Source of the DNA: Blastopirellula retiformator
GTDB lineage: Bacteria > Planctomycetota > Planctomycetia > Pirellulales > Pirellulaceae
Assembly: GCF_007859755.1 (NCBI RefSeq)
Contig: NZ_SJPF01000002.1
Span: 751,995-815,994 of the forward strand
Reading direction: 5' to 3'
Length of the DNA: 64,000 nucleotides
Positions within the stretch are counted from its first letter, which is position 1. The number at the start of each line of letters is the position of its first letter. A program made the translations under genes and the position numbers. The notes beneath the pieces are model-generated. The model saw only the letters and a list, made by a program, of their open reading frames with translations. It searched no databases and was not told where the DNA came from. Shown in pieces: positions 24,160 through 32,117 of the stretch.

Positions 24160-25236
24160 TTACGACCGATAGTGGAACGACGCCACCGCGCGGCCGAGGG
24201 AAACTTTCCAATCGGGATGCTCGCGGAAGAATCCGCTGGCTCGGCGGCCGGTTTTCTTGAGGTTGTGAAACTCCCACTTCGGCGATGCGTTACAGTGATG
24301 GATCACTGCCGGGTGACTGCCGCTGATCGAGACGAGCTGGGCCTCTTCTTCTTCGACCAGGTGAGCCGCGACGCCGTCAAGCAATGCTCCGCCGATCCCC
24401 ATCCCTTGAAAGCTGGGGAGCGTCACCAGTCGCGTGACGCGAAACGCATCTTTGCGAAAGTGATTCAGCACCGCGCAGATCGCCACCGGCTGCTGATCCA
24501 GCGTCGCCACAAACGCCCGGGCGGCCGGATTAAGCCGCGGATCTAGATAGTGATGCTTCGCAAACAGCGGCCAGTGCTGGTGATTGCCGGCGCGAATCTG
24601 TAAATCGAGTTGCGGTCGCCGAAGACGCCTCCGGGTGAGTCGTCCACTTTCCATATCGGCCACCCAATCGGGCTGCAGCCAGCGGGCGATGTCGCGGTGA
24701 CAGGTAACCGCCACAAACTGCTTGTCGATATGCCCGGCGTCGATCGACTTGCGGAGCGCGGCCGAGCCGATCTGCGCGGTCCGCCGGTCGACGACGCTCG
24801 TGTATTCGTCAAACGCGACCAGCGAATCGCTTGAGGAGAGCGACATTGCCAGGTCGGCGCGAAACTGCTCGCCCGTGGACAACACGTGATGCGGTTTGCA
24901 CCACGCCGGCGGCGAACTGAGCCCCACCGAGATCAGCAGGCGGACGATCTCACGGGTTTCCAGCGGCTCGGGAAACGCATCGACGATCGCTTTCCGCTTC
25001 GGCCAGCGAAAGCCGCGATAGACTTGCGAGCCGAACGCTTTGGCGGCGATCGACGACTTGCCCGAGCCCGAGCGTCCGACGATCAAGCCGACCTGCCAAT
25101 CGTCGTCCAGCGGCAACTCAATTGCAAAACGATCGGTCAGCTTTTCGTCGAGCGACACGTCGAACATGCCGCTGACCATCTGCACCCGAAACGAATCGGC
25201 GACGCGACACGATACTACAGACTCAACAACCGACAT
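24160..25236 (-). CDS. ABC-type ATPase fused to GNAT acetyltransferase (COG2401-like)
   Basis: I chose ATG 25236 (MSVVESVVSCRVADSF) with AGGA upstream. The N-terminal half is a soluble ABC ATPase: Walker A GRSGSGKSS (about residue 53-61), signature-like LSTGEQFRADLA (about 118-129), Walker B SLVAFDEYTSVVD (about 137) and switch His in TCHRD. No membrane partner gene is nearby. The C-terminal half is a GNAT domain, with PLFAKHHYLDPRLNPAARAF and the acetyl-CoA site LPSFQGMGIGGALL. The same architecture is known as COG2401. Phage Mu Mom, a DNA-modifying enzyme, also has a GNAT-related fold, so a DNA-modification or anti-restriction function is a reasonable but unproven idea. Confidence 0.8.
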   Translation of the reverse strand: MSVVESVVSCRVADSFRVQMVSGMFDVSLDEKLTDRFAIELPLDDDWQVGLIVGRSGSGKSSIAAKAFGSQVYRGFRWPKRKAIVDAFPEPLETREIVRLLISVGLSSPPAWCKPHHVLSTGEQFRADLAMSLSSSDSLVAFDEYTSVVDRRTAQIGSAALRKSIDAGHIDKQFVAVTCHRDIARWLQPDWVADMESGRLTRRRLRRPQLDLQIRAGNHQHWPLFAKHHYLDPRLNPAARAFVATLDQQPVAICAVLNHFRKDAFRVTRLVTLPSFQGMGIGGALLDGVAAHLVEEEEAQLVSISGSHPAVIHHCNASPKWEFHNLKKTGRRASGFFREHPDWKVSLGRAVASFHYRS

Positions 25237-25391
25237 TGGTATCCTTTCGCTTTCAGTTCGACGAACAACTGACGCTGCTGACGTTCGCTTTCGCACTCGG
25301 CGACCACTTGATACAGCGGCGGACAAGTCTTCGATTTCGTTGATTTGGGGACGAGCTTGGCCGCTTTGCGGGCAGGCGGCTTCTTCGTCAT
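25215..25391 (-). CDS. 58-aa partner of ABC-GNAT protein
   Basis: The small basic protein begins MTKKPPARKAAKLVPKSTKS and continues with a compact domain (YQVVAECESERQQRQLFVEL, KAKGYQCRLLSL). It overlaps the ABC-GNAT start by 22 bases and its own start overlaps the upstream stop as ATGA, so the three are translated together. The motif ECESE..Q..L...GY.CR resembles small phage proteins of unknown role. It may be a DNA-binding or enzyme-associated subunit. Confidence 0.6.
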   Translation of the reverse strand: MTKKPPARKAAKLVPKSTKSKTCPPLYQVVAECESERQQRQLFVELKAKGYQCRLLSL

Positions 25392-25909
25392 GATTGCGCC
25401 TCCCACCAGGTTTCGGCCTCGGCGCCCAGCATTCGCAGCTCGGCCGGATTGGTCACTTCCACCAGTTCGTCCCCCTCCAATCGGCGCGCGGCGGTGATCG
25501 TGACGTGTTGCAGTTGATCCGCCAGCGGCCCGCGGGCGAATTGAAAGTCGGCGTCGAACTCGTAGCACCCAACGCCGGTCTCGTGGCTTTCAAAATGACG
25601 CCGCCGCGGGTGAGGTTCGTTCAGATCGCTCCAGCCAGGCGAAGACGCCTCTGGGCTCTGTTGCGGTTGCGAAAGGGACTGAATCGCCGTTTGCCAGCGT
25701 CGATCCGCCTCGCGGCGTTCGGCGTCAAGCAAGACCGGCAAATCGCACAGCAGATTCCGGGCGACCTGCAAGTCGGCGAACAACGCTTGCTGCTGCGGGG
25801 TACGTGACGCTTTGAGCCAATAGTAGACGCCGTCGACTTTGTCCTGAATCGAGCGAATTCGGTAATAGCTGAGCGGCGTCGGCGCCGCCGGAGGAGAAAA
25901 AAGTAGCAT
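25388..25909 (-). CDS. First gene of leftward phage operon, 173 aa
   Basis: GGAGG precedes ATG 25909. The protein is soluble and helical in residues 20-75 (SIQDKVDGVYYWLKASRTPQ; QALFADLQVARNLLCDLPVL) and ends with DELVEVTNPAELRMLGAEAE. No known domain was recognised. It heads the leftward operon next to the palindromic operator sites at 26036-26096, so it is probably expressed early and is coupled to the 58-aa and ABC-GNAT genes. Confidence 0.55.
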   Translation of the reverse strand: MLLFSPPAAPTPLSYYRIRSIQDKVDGVYYWLKASRTPQQQALFADLQVARNLLCDLPVLLDAERREADRRWQTAIQSLSQPQQSPEASSPGWSDLNEPHPRRRHFESHETGVGCYEFDADFQFARGPLADQLQHVTITAARRLEGDELVEVTNPAELRMLGAEAETWWEAQS

Positions 25910-26035
25910 CCAAGGTCCTCCACAACAGGGAAGTTTCGTCGCCAGTTTCGCTCTCTGTTTCGGGGCCGAGCGGGTCGCAATTCAGGTCAATCCTGCTGAC
26001 GTCCGCCAACCCCAATGACTCAAGACATTCTAAGT

Positions 26036-26096
26036 AAAGTCTTAGACTTTTGCAAGACTTTTGACCGCCTAAAGTTCGAGGAGAGTCTTAGACTTT
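26036..26096. promoter_or_regulatory. Palindromic operator pair between divergent genes
   Basis: AAAGTCTTAGACTTT at 26036-26050 is a perfect 15-bp palindrome. A near-identical site, AGAGTCTTAGACTTT at 26082-26096, lies 46 bases (centre to centre) away, with a possible half-site (AAGACTTTT) near 26054. They sit in an AT-rich gap between the leftward phage operon and the rightward 86-aa gene. This arrangement is typical of a dimeric repressor acting on divergent promoters. No -10/-35 pair was assigned with confidence. Confidence 0.65.
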
Positions 26097-26172
26097 ACAA
26101 ACGATTGACGTAAGGTATTCTGTGGTAATGGGATGGAATCAATAAAACCTTTTTCGCCCCGGGAGATCGCTC

Positions 26173-26433
26173 ATGGGAATGGAATATCAAACGGTCGACG
26201 ACATCAAAGAGATGGAGGACCGGATCGTCAAATTCCTCGCAAAACTACGAGAATTTCGGGCCGATTGGGCCAGCGAAGGCCCGGACGAAGTCAAGATCGA
26301 AACAACGATGGCCATCCGCTCAATCGACTACCTCGAAGCCTGGACGCCGCTGCAACAAGCCCGGCTGACCCGGGCTCGCCAGGCAGCCAAGAAGGAGGCT
26401 GTCCAAAAGGAGAAGGAACAAAAGAAGAAGTAA
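26173..26433 (+). CDS. Small helical protein, 86 aa
   Basis: GGGAGA lies seven bases before ATG 26173. The product is a helical, highly charged protein (DDIKEMEDRIVKFLAKLREF; RADWASEGPDEVKIETTMAI) with a Lys/Glu tail ending KEKEQKKK. It is transcribed away from the phage operon, next to the shared operators. It could be a regulator or an unrelated host protein. Family not recognised. Confidence 0.5.
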   Translation: MGMEYQTVDDIKEMEDRIVKFLAKLREFRADWASEGPDEVKIETTMAIRSIDYLEAWTPLQQARLTRARQAAKKEAVQKEKEQKKK

Positions 26434-26475
26434 ATACTAAGAATTTCCTCACGACTCAGAAGCACGGCACGACCA

Positions 26476-26508
<33 letters not shown>

Positions 26509-26528
26509 TTCAGAACTGCCCTGGGGGC

Positions 26529-27119
26529 ATGGCCCCACCCAAAAAGAAGCAAGTCAAACACATCCATGAAGCGGGCCACCTTCATGAACTCACCTTTTCT
26601 TGCTACCAACGAAAGCCGCTCCTCACCAACGACACATGGAGGGGCATGCTCGCTCAGAGCATTCAGAACGCCGTCGAGCGACACGAGTTTCATCTAACCG
26701 CGTTCGTTTTCATGCCGGAACATGTACACTTGCTGGTCTTGCCACAGCAATCGGCGTCCACGATTTCCAGTTTTCTTAACGCAGTAAAACGGCCGTTCTC
26801 CTACCGAATCAAGCAGCATCTGATTGAGTGTAATAGTCCGCTACTGAAGCGACTCACCGTTCAACAACGCCCGGGCGTGCAGACGTTTCGGTTCTGGCAA
26901 GAAGGACCGGGCTACGATCGGAAGATCTTCGATCCAGCGACAATTCAATTGGTCATCGATTACATTCATGACAATCCAGTCAAACGAGGACTTTGCAAAC
27001 GGGCGATCGATTGGAAGTGGTCGAGTGCTCGTCGGTTTCTTCTGCCTGAATCGCCGATAGAAGCAGACCTTCCTTTGCTTTCTCCGCTTCCGGCCGACTG
27101 GAATGTTCGTGGCTGCTGA
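26529..27119 (+). CDS. REP-associated tyrosine transposase (RAYT)
   Basis: I chose ATG 26529 (MAPPKKKQVKHIHEAGHLHE). This 196-residue IS200/IS605-type Y1 nuclease has the HUH motif in FVFMPEHVHLLV (His65, His67) and the candidate catalytic Tyr145 in DYIHDNPVKRGLC, the hallmark RAYT segment. The N-terminal phrase LTFSCYQRKPLLT and the C-terminal DWKWSSARRF are also typical. REP palindromes in inverted orientation lie directly on both sides, and related REPINs occur in the phage cluster, so this gene is the probable source of their spread. The reading frame is complete. Confidence 0.9.
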   Translation: MAPPKKKQVKHIHEAGHLHELTFSCYQRKPLLTNDTWRGMLAQSIQNAVERHEFHLTAFVFMPEHVHLLVLPQQSASTISSFLNAVKRPFSYRIKQHLIECNSPLLKRLTVQQRPGVQTFRFWQEGPGYDRKIFDPATIQLVIDYIHDNPVKRGLCKRAIDWKWSSARRFLLPESPIEADLPLLSPLPADWNVRGC

Positions 27120-27134
27120 GTGTCGCTACGCTGT

Positions 27135-27167
<33 letters not shown>

Positions 27168-27184
27168 TAAGAGAAGTGGTGTGA

Positions 27185-27916
27185 ATGGACGATCCAATTC
27201 CTGAAGGCGATTCGGCGCCATCCGGTGCTCGGCCCTATCGTTGGCTGATCGCCCTCCTCTTACTCTTCCTCGCCATCGCCGTCTACTACCTCTTCGGCCG
27301 GCATCTCTCGATCGATGCCTTAGTCGAGCGTGAGGAAGCTCTCCGTTCTTTCCAGCAGCAACATTGGCTGGTTTCCTACTTCGCCGCGTTTGCGATCTAC
27401 GTTGTGATCACGGGGCTTTCTCTGCCAGGCGCAGCGCTGCTGACCATTTTGTATGGCTGGCTGTTTGGGCCGGTCGCCGGCGTCGTGCTGGTCAGCTTCG
27501 CTTCGACCTTGGGGGCGACAATCGCCTTTTCGGTCAGCCGCTATCTCTTTCGAGACGCCATCCAGCAGCGTTACCAGCAGCGGCTGGAAAAGCTGAACGC
27601 CTCGGTCGAAGCGGAGGGCGCCTACTACCTGTTTACGCTGCGGCTGATCCCGATCTTTCCCTTCTTTCTGGTCAATCTGCTGATGGGCCTGACGCCGATT
27701 CGCCTGGTGACGTTTTGGTGGGTCAGCCAGTTGGGCATGTTGGCCGGCACGATCGTCTACGTCGCCGCCGGCGCCAGTTTGCCGTCGCTGGCCGCCATCC
27801 AAGAGCAGGGACTCGGCGCCGTGGTCCGTTGGCCAACGCTGGCGGCCTTCGCCCTGCTGGGCCTGTTGCCGCTGCTCACGCGTCAGGTAGTCAAATGGCT
27901 GCGACGATCCCCCTAA
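27185..27916 (+). CDS. TVP38/TMEM64 (VTT-domain) membrane protein
   Basis: The 243-residue inner membrane protein has about six hydrophobic segments. The VTT/SNARE-associated core is visible in ITGLSLPGAALLTILYGWLF (re-entrant loop), FGPVAGVVLVSFASTLGATI, RLIPIFPFFLVNLLMGLTPI and GMLAGTIVYVAAGASL. Family members are thought to act as lipid scramblases or transporters; the substrate here is unknown. The TAA stop is part of the CTAA duplication at the edge of a family A element, so the gene end coincides with that insertion. Confidence 0.85.
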   Translation: MDDPIPEGDSAPSGARPYRWLIALLLLFLAIAVYYLFGRHLSIDALVEREEALRSFQQQHWLVSYFAAFAIYVVITGLSLPGAALLTILYGWLFGPVAGVVLVSFASTLGATIAFSVSRYLFRDAIQQRYQQRLEKLNASVEAEGAYYLFTLRLIPIFPFFLVNLLMGLTPIRLVTFWWVSQLGMLAGTIVYVAAGASLPSLAAIQEQGLGAVVRWPTLAAFALLGLLPLLTRQVVKWLRRSP

Positions 27917-28065
27917 CTGCCTGTTGAAAAATGCCATCGTGGCATTTTCCAACCTCGCCAGGCTCAGAGCGTAGCTCTTCGCGGCTCGCAAAATAACGAC
28001 TTACGTCGCTATTTTGGGATCGCATCCATGCGATCACGCAGTCCGTCGAGAAAATCAACGGACTG
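27917..28065 (-). mobile_element. Family A hairpin MITE, copy 2 (149 bp, CTAA duplication)
   Basis: The inverted copy begins CTGCCTGTTGAAAAATGCCA and ends with GACTG. CTAA flanks both sides (27913-27916, 28066-28069). The left duplication holds the stop codon of the VTT gene. All hairpins of copy 1 are kept. Confidence 0.9.
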
Positions 28066-28200
28066 CTAACTTTGTGGGCCGCTCTTTGCAGCGTGACAGC
28101 CGCAGATCTGCGAGATTCTTGTGGCAAATCGACTACGCACCGCGGCGGCGACTGTTAGAATGGCGGTTTCGACACCTTCAACGAATCGCTCCCCTGCTAT

Positions 28201-30732
28201 ATGTCTGATACCTGTGCGTCTGAAAATCGTGCTGCCCCCGAACTTCTGGCGCCTGCCGGCAACTGGGACTGCGCCAAAGCGGCCGTCGCCAACGGCGCCG
28301 ACGCCATCTATTTCGGGCTGACCAGCGGGTTTAACGCACGGGCGCGGGCCAACAATTTTGACGCCGCAGACCTGGCGTCGCTGATGTCGTTCTTGCATTG
28401 GCATGGCGTGCGGGGATACGTCACGCTCAACACGCTCGCCTTTTCGCCGGAACTGGAAGCGGTCGAACAGCTGGTGCGGCAAATCGCCGCCGCCGGAGTC
28501 GACGCCCTGTTGGTGCAAGACCTGGGCCTGGTCGGGCTGATTCGGCAAATTGCGCCAACCTTGCCGATTCACGCGTCGACGCAAATGACGATGACCAGCA
28601 GCGAGTGCATCGCTCTGGCGGCCGAAATGGGCGTCGAGCGGGTCGTGCTGGCCCGCGAGCTGTCGATCGCCGAGATCTCGGCGATTCACGAAAAAACCGA
28701 GATGCCGCTCGAAGCGTTCGTGCACGGCGCCCTGTGCGTCGCTTACAGCGGACAATGCCTGACCAGCGAATCGCTGGGCGGCCGCAGCGCCAATCGCGGC
28801 CAATGCGCCCAGGCCTGCCGGTTGCCTTACGAGCTGATCTGCGACGGTCAAGAGGTCGATCTTGGCGATCAAAAGTACTTGCTCAGCCCGCAAGACCTGG
28901 CCGCGTTTGCGGTGACGCCCGAGCTGATCGAAGCCGGCGTCGTGTCGCTGAAGATCGAAGGTCGGTTGAAGACGCCCGAGTACGTCGCCAACATCACGCG
29001 GCATTATCGCACGGCCATCGACGCCGCCGTCGCCGGACGCCCGGTCGAGTTTGCGCCGCGCGACGTCGAAGAGATGGAACTGTCGTTTTCGCGGGGGTTC
29101 TCGGTCGGCTGGCTGCATGGCTGCGATCACAAGATGTTGGTCCCGGCGATCAGTTCGGCCAAGCGGGGCGTGCTGGTCGGCGAAGTGCAGAAGGTCCAGG
29201 GACAACGGGTCAAGGTCTCGCTGCGGCGAGCGTTGAAAGCGGGAGACGGCATCGTCTTTGACGGCGACCGTATCGCGGACGCCGAACAAGGGGGCCGCAT
29301 CTTCGCCCTGTATCGCGGCCAGAATCGACTTGAAGGCGAAGTTTCGCATGGCGTCGTCGAGATGGCGCTGATGCGGGACGCCGTCGATCTGTCCCAGCTT
29401 TACCCAGGCCAGAAAATCTGGAAGAGCGACGATCCCGAGCTGAATCGCCGATTGCGAAAATCGTTTGATGGCGAGATCGCGCCGCGCGATGTTGACCTGC
29501 AATTGCAAGTCTCCGCCGCTGTCGACCAGCCGCTGCAGTTGGTGGCGACTGTCGACGGTTTGCCTCAACTACAGCTGCAAACCGAACAACCGCTCGAGGC
29601 GGCCCGCAAACATCCGCTGACGATCGAAACGCTGCAGGAGCAGTTCTCTCGCTTGGGCGAGACCGGCTACCGGCTTGCCGATCTCAAAGCGGACATCGCT
29701 GGCGAGCCGATGGCGCCGCTCAGCGTGTTGGGCGCACTGCGCAAGCAGATGGTCGAGCAACTGACCGAAGCGCGTCGGGCCGCGGCGATCCGTTCGCATG
29801 CCGTCAGTGCGAAGCCGGTCCTGCCGCAATTGCGCGATGCGATTCCAGAGAATATTCCGACCGACGACATGCCCCACTTGAACCTGCTCTGCCGCACGTT
29901 GGATCAGTTGACCTGGGCGAGTGAGATCGGCATGAAGCGGCTCTACGCCGACTTCGCCGACATTCGCGAGTATCGTCAGGCGGTCGCCATCGCCCACGGC
30001 GCCGGCGCCAAAGTTTACTTGGCGACGCCGCGGATTCAAAAGCCGGGCGAAATGGGAATCTTCAGGGCGCTCGAGAAACAGAACGCCGACGGGATCCTGG
30101 TCCGCAACCTTTCGGGCTTGCGTTACTATCGCGAGCGGAACGTCGCCTGCGTGGCCGACTTCTCGCTCAACGCGGCCAACGAGTTGACCGTCGACTTCCT
30201 CCGCCGCCAAGGGGCCGAGCGAATCACCGCATCGTACGACTTGAACCGCGAACAGCTGTTCGAGATGGTTCGCCGCAGTCCGACGCAGCTGCTGGAAGTG
30301 GTCGTCCACCAGCACATGCCGATGTTCCATATGGAGCATTGCGTCTTCTGTTCGGTCCTTTCGCCCGGCACCAACAAGACCAACTGCGGCCGGCCATGCG
30401 ATACGCACGTGGTGCAGCTGCGCGATCGGGTCGGCAGCGAACATCTGCTAACCGCCGACGTCGGCTGCCGCAACACGCTCTACAACGCCGCTCCACAAAG
30501 TGGCGCCGAAGCGGTCGCCGCGCTGATCGACTTGGGCGTGCGGCACTTCCGCGTTGAGCTGCTCGACGAAGCGACCAAATCGCAGGTCTATCAGACGCTC
30601 GACCTCTACTCGTCGCTGCTCACCGGGCAAATCTCCGGCAAGGAAGTCTGGACCGAACTGAAGGCGCTCAACCGCGTCGGCGTGACCCGCGGAACGCTCG
30701 AAGAACGTCGCAACCCGCTGGCGATTCTGTAA
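28201..30732 (+). CDS. U32-family peptidase-like protein (RlhA/YdcP type)
   Basis: This is an 843-residue U32 protein. The N-terminal barrel begins APELLAPAGNWDCAKAAVAN and continues GADAIYFGL. The family signature is EAFVHGALCVAYSGQCLTSE with SANRGQCAQACRLPY, whose cysteines may bind an iron-sulfur cluster. LKIEGRLKTPEYVANITRHY and a DUF3656-like middle follow. The C-terminal third has a second U32-like part with HMPMFHMEHCVFCSVLSPGT. Related E. coli RlhA hydroxylates 23S rRNA and TrhP acts on tRNA, so an RNA hydroxylation role is more likely than proteolysis. It is followed five bases later by rdgB. Confidence 0.85.
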   Translation: MSDTCASENRAAPELLAPAGNWDCAKAAVANGADAIYFGLTSGFNARARANNFDAADLASLMSFLHWHGVRGYVTLNTLAFSPELEAVEQLVRQIAAAGVDALLVQDLGLVGLIRQIAPTLPIHASTQMTMTSSECIALAAEMGVERVVLARELSIAEISAIHEKTEMPLEAFVHGALCVAYSGQCLTSESLGGRSANRGQCAQACRLPYELICDGQEVDLGDQKYLLSPQDLAAFAVTPELIEAGVVSLKIEGRLKTPEYVANITRHYRTAIDAAVAGRPVEFAPRDVEEMELSFSRGFSVGWLHGCDHKMLVPAISSAKRGVLVGEVQKVQGQRVKVSLRRALKAGDGIVFDGDRIADAEQGGRIFALYRGQNRLEGEVSHGVVEMALMRDAVDLSQLYPGQKIWKSDDPELNRRLRKSFDGEIAPRDVDLQLQVSAAVDQPLQLVATVDGLPQLQLQTEQPLEAARKHPLTIETLQEQFSRLGETGYRLADLKADIAGEPMAPLSVLGALRKQMVEQLTEARRAAAIRSHAVSAKPVLPQLRDAIPENIPTDDMPHLNLLCRTLDQLTWASEIGMKRLYADFADIREYRQAVAIAHGAGAKVYLATPRIQKPGEMGIFRALEKQNADGILVRNLSGLRYYRERNVACVADFSLNAANELTVDFLRRQGAERITASYDLNREQLFEMVRRSPTQLLEVVVHQHMPMFHMEHCVFCSVLSPGTNKTNCGRPCDTHVVQLRDRVGSEHLLTADVGCRNTLYNAAPQSGAEAVAALIDLGVRHFRVELLDEATKSQVYQTLDLYSSLLTGQISGKEVWTELKALNRVGVTRGTLEERRNPLAIL

Positions 30733-30737
30733 GCCCG

Positions 30738-31352
30738 ATGAAGCTCCCCTTCTCAGCTCTGCTGTTGGCGACCGGCAACGCCCACAAGTTGCAAGAGCTG
30801 GCGACGTCGCTGGGGCCGCTGGGCGTGACGCTCCTTTCGCTGCGCGATTTTCCCGACGCCGTCGCCGTCGTCGAAGATGGCGAAACGCTGCGCGACAACG
30901 CGCTGAAAAAGGCGATCGGCTATGCCGGGCAAACCGGACAATGGGTCTTGGCCGACGATACGGGACTGGAAGTAGCGGCGCTAGGCGGAGAACCGGGCGT
31001 TCGTTCCGCCCGGTATGCCGGCGACCAGGCAACCACCGCCGAAAACCGCGTGAAGCTGATCAACGCGCTGGCAGACGTGCCGCTCGCAAGACGTTCGGCC
31101 CGCTTTGTCTGTCACCTGGCGATCGCTAATCCGAATGGCGAGATCTTCTGCGAAGCGATCGGTGAGTGTCACGGACGAATCCAAGATGAAGCCCGCGGCC
31201 AGTACGGCATCGGCTACGACGCCCATCTAGAAATCATCGAGTATCGTCGGCGACTGGCCGAAATGAGCCCGGCTGCCACTCGATTAATTGGCCACCGCGG
31301 GCGAGCGACACAGCGGCTATTTAAAGAACTCCGCCGCCAGTCAAAAATCTAG
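30738..31352 (+). CDS. rdgB: RdgB/HAM1 non-canonical purine NTP pyrophosphatase
   Basis: The protein removes dITP, dXTP and ITP from the nucleotide pool by hydrolysis to the monophosphate. Motifs: N-terminal LLLATGNAHKLQELATSL, GETLRDNALKKAIGYAGQTG, WVLADDTGLEVAALGGEPGV with metal-binding acidic residues, SARYAG and GIGYDAHL. The usual C-terminal Lys-x-x-SHR appears as TRLIGHRGRA, with Ser to Gly and no Lys, which is a deviation to check. The stop TAG lies in CTAG of a single family B end. It forms an operon with the U32 gene. Confidence 0.9.
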   Translation: MKLPFSALLLATGNAHKLQELATSLGPLGVTLLSLRDFPDAVAVVEDGETLRDNALKKAIGYAGQTGQWVLADDTGLEVAALGGEPGVRSARYAGDQATTAENRVKLINALADVPLARRSARFVCHLAIANPNGEIFCEAIGECHGRIQDEARGQYGIGYDAHLEIIEYRRRLAEMSPAATRLIGHRGRATQRLFKELRRQSKI

Positions 31353-31401
31353 CCCACAGCGCCAGCGAGCGAAAAGGGACGCGAGCAAGTTCCGGCCTTC
31401 G

Positions 31402-31674
31402 TCACTTACCAAAATCATCTTTCCCCGACGGCTTAAAGAACTCGTCCTGTTCGGCTTGCTCCGTCTCCTGCGACCTGGGAAGCGAGACCGATTTCAACTT
31501 GATCGTCCGCTGCTCGACCGAGACTTCCTCCACTTCGCCAAAGTCGATCAGTTTGGCGAGCGCTTCAACGTCGCCGTCGAAGCCAATATCCAAAACGGTC
31601 ACGTTTCCGCTGGTACGACTGGAGTAGTGCCCGGTGTTGACCTTGTCTTTCAACCGGAGGAACATCTCCTTCAT
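31402..31674 (-). CDS. Small protein downstream of zinc-ribbon remnant, 90 aa
   Basis: The product starts MKEMFLRLKDKVNTGHYSSR, with ATG directly after the stop of the broken zinc-ribbon gene. The middle part is beta-rich (NVTVLDIGFDGDVEALAKLI; VEEVSVEQRTIKLKSVSLPR), and the tail is acidic and Lys-rich. It may depend on translational coupling with the damaged upstream gene. Family unknown. Confidence 0.5.
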   Translation of the reverse strand: MKEMFLRLKDKVNTGHYSSRTSGNVTVLDIGFDGDVEALAKLIDFGEVEEVSVEQRTIKLKSVSLPRSQETEQAEQDEFFKPSGKDDFGK

Positions 31675-31985
31675 CTACTCTTTATTGAGCCCCGGCATCT
31701 CGATCCGGACCATGTTTTCGAGACCGACCTCATCGCGAAACGCCTGCGAATCGCGTGGGTTGCCGAATCGCTGAACAAGTCAGCGAAGGGATCGTCAGCG
31801 CTCGACTTCGTGGCTGCTTGAGGCTGCGGCGGAGCGGCAGTTTTCGGCGATTGCGCGGCCTTCTGCAGCTTGGCGGTAAACTTCTCTCCGCACTCCTTGC
31901 AGGTAACTGTCTTGCCGTGCGTGCTGGCGTTGGGCAGTTGGTAACGCGCCTAACAAGGGGGGCAAACGAGCAGAAAAGCGTCCAT
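31675..31985 (-). pseudogene. Broken MJ0042-like zinc-ribbon gene
   Basis: From ATG 31985 the frame reads MDAFLLVCPPC, then an in-frame TAG (near 31952), then ARYQLPNASTHGKTVTCKEC and GEKFTAKLQKAAQSPK. CPPC plus CKEC are the four ligands of a zinc ribbon of the kind common at planctomycete N-termini. After DPFADLFSD the sense continues in another frame as FGNPRDSQAFRDEVG to NMVRIEMPGLNKE and a TAG adjoining the next gene. At least one stop and one frameshift therefore break it. Confidence 0.6.
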
Positions 31986-32117
31986 GCGAAATTTGCGAAT
32001 CTAGGGCTTGGCATGCGGGTTGGGACAAGCCCCACCAATATACCAATCCTCCCCTTCGGAACGCGAGTTGAATTTACAGAATCAACAGATTTCTATATCT
32101 AGCGGATAAGGCGATCG

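Noticed and set aside
28066..29568. Minus-strand open frame of 500 codons opposite the U32 gene
   Set aside because: Antisense shadow of a well-recognised U32 protein; it also begins inside the family A repeat region.
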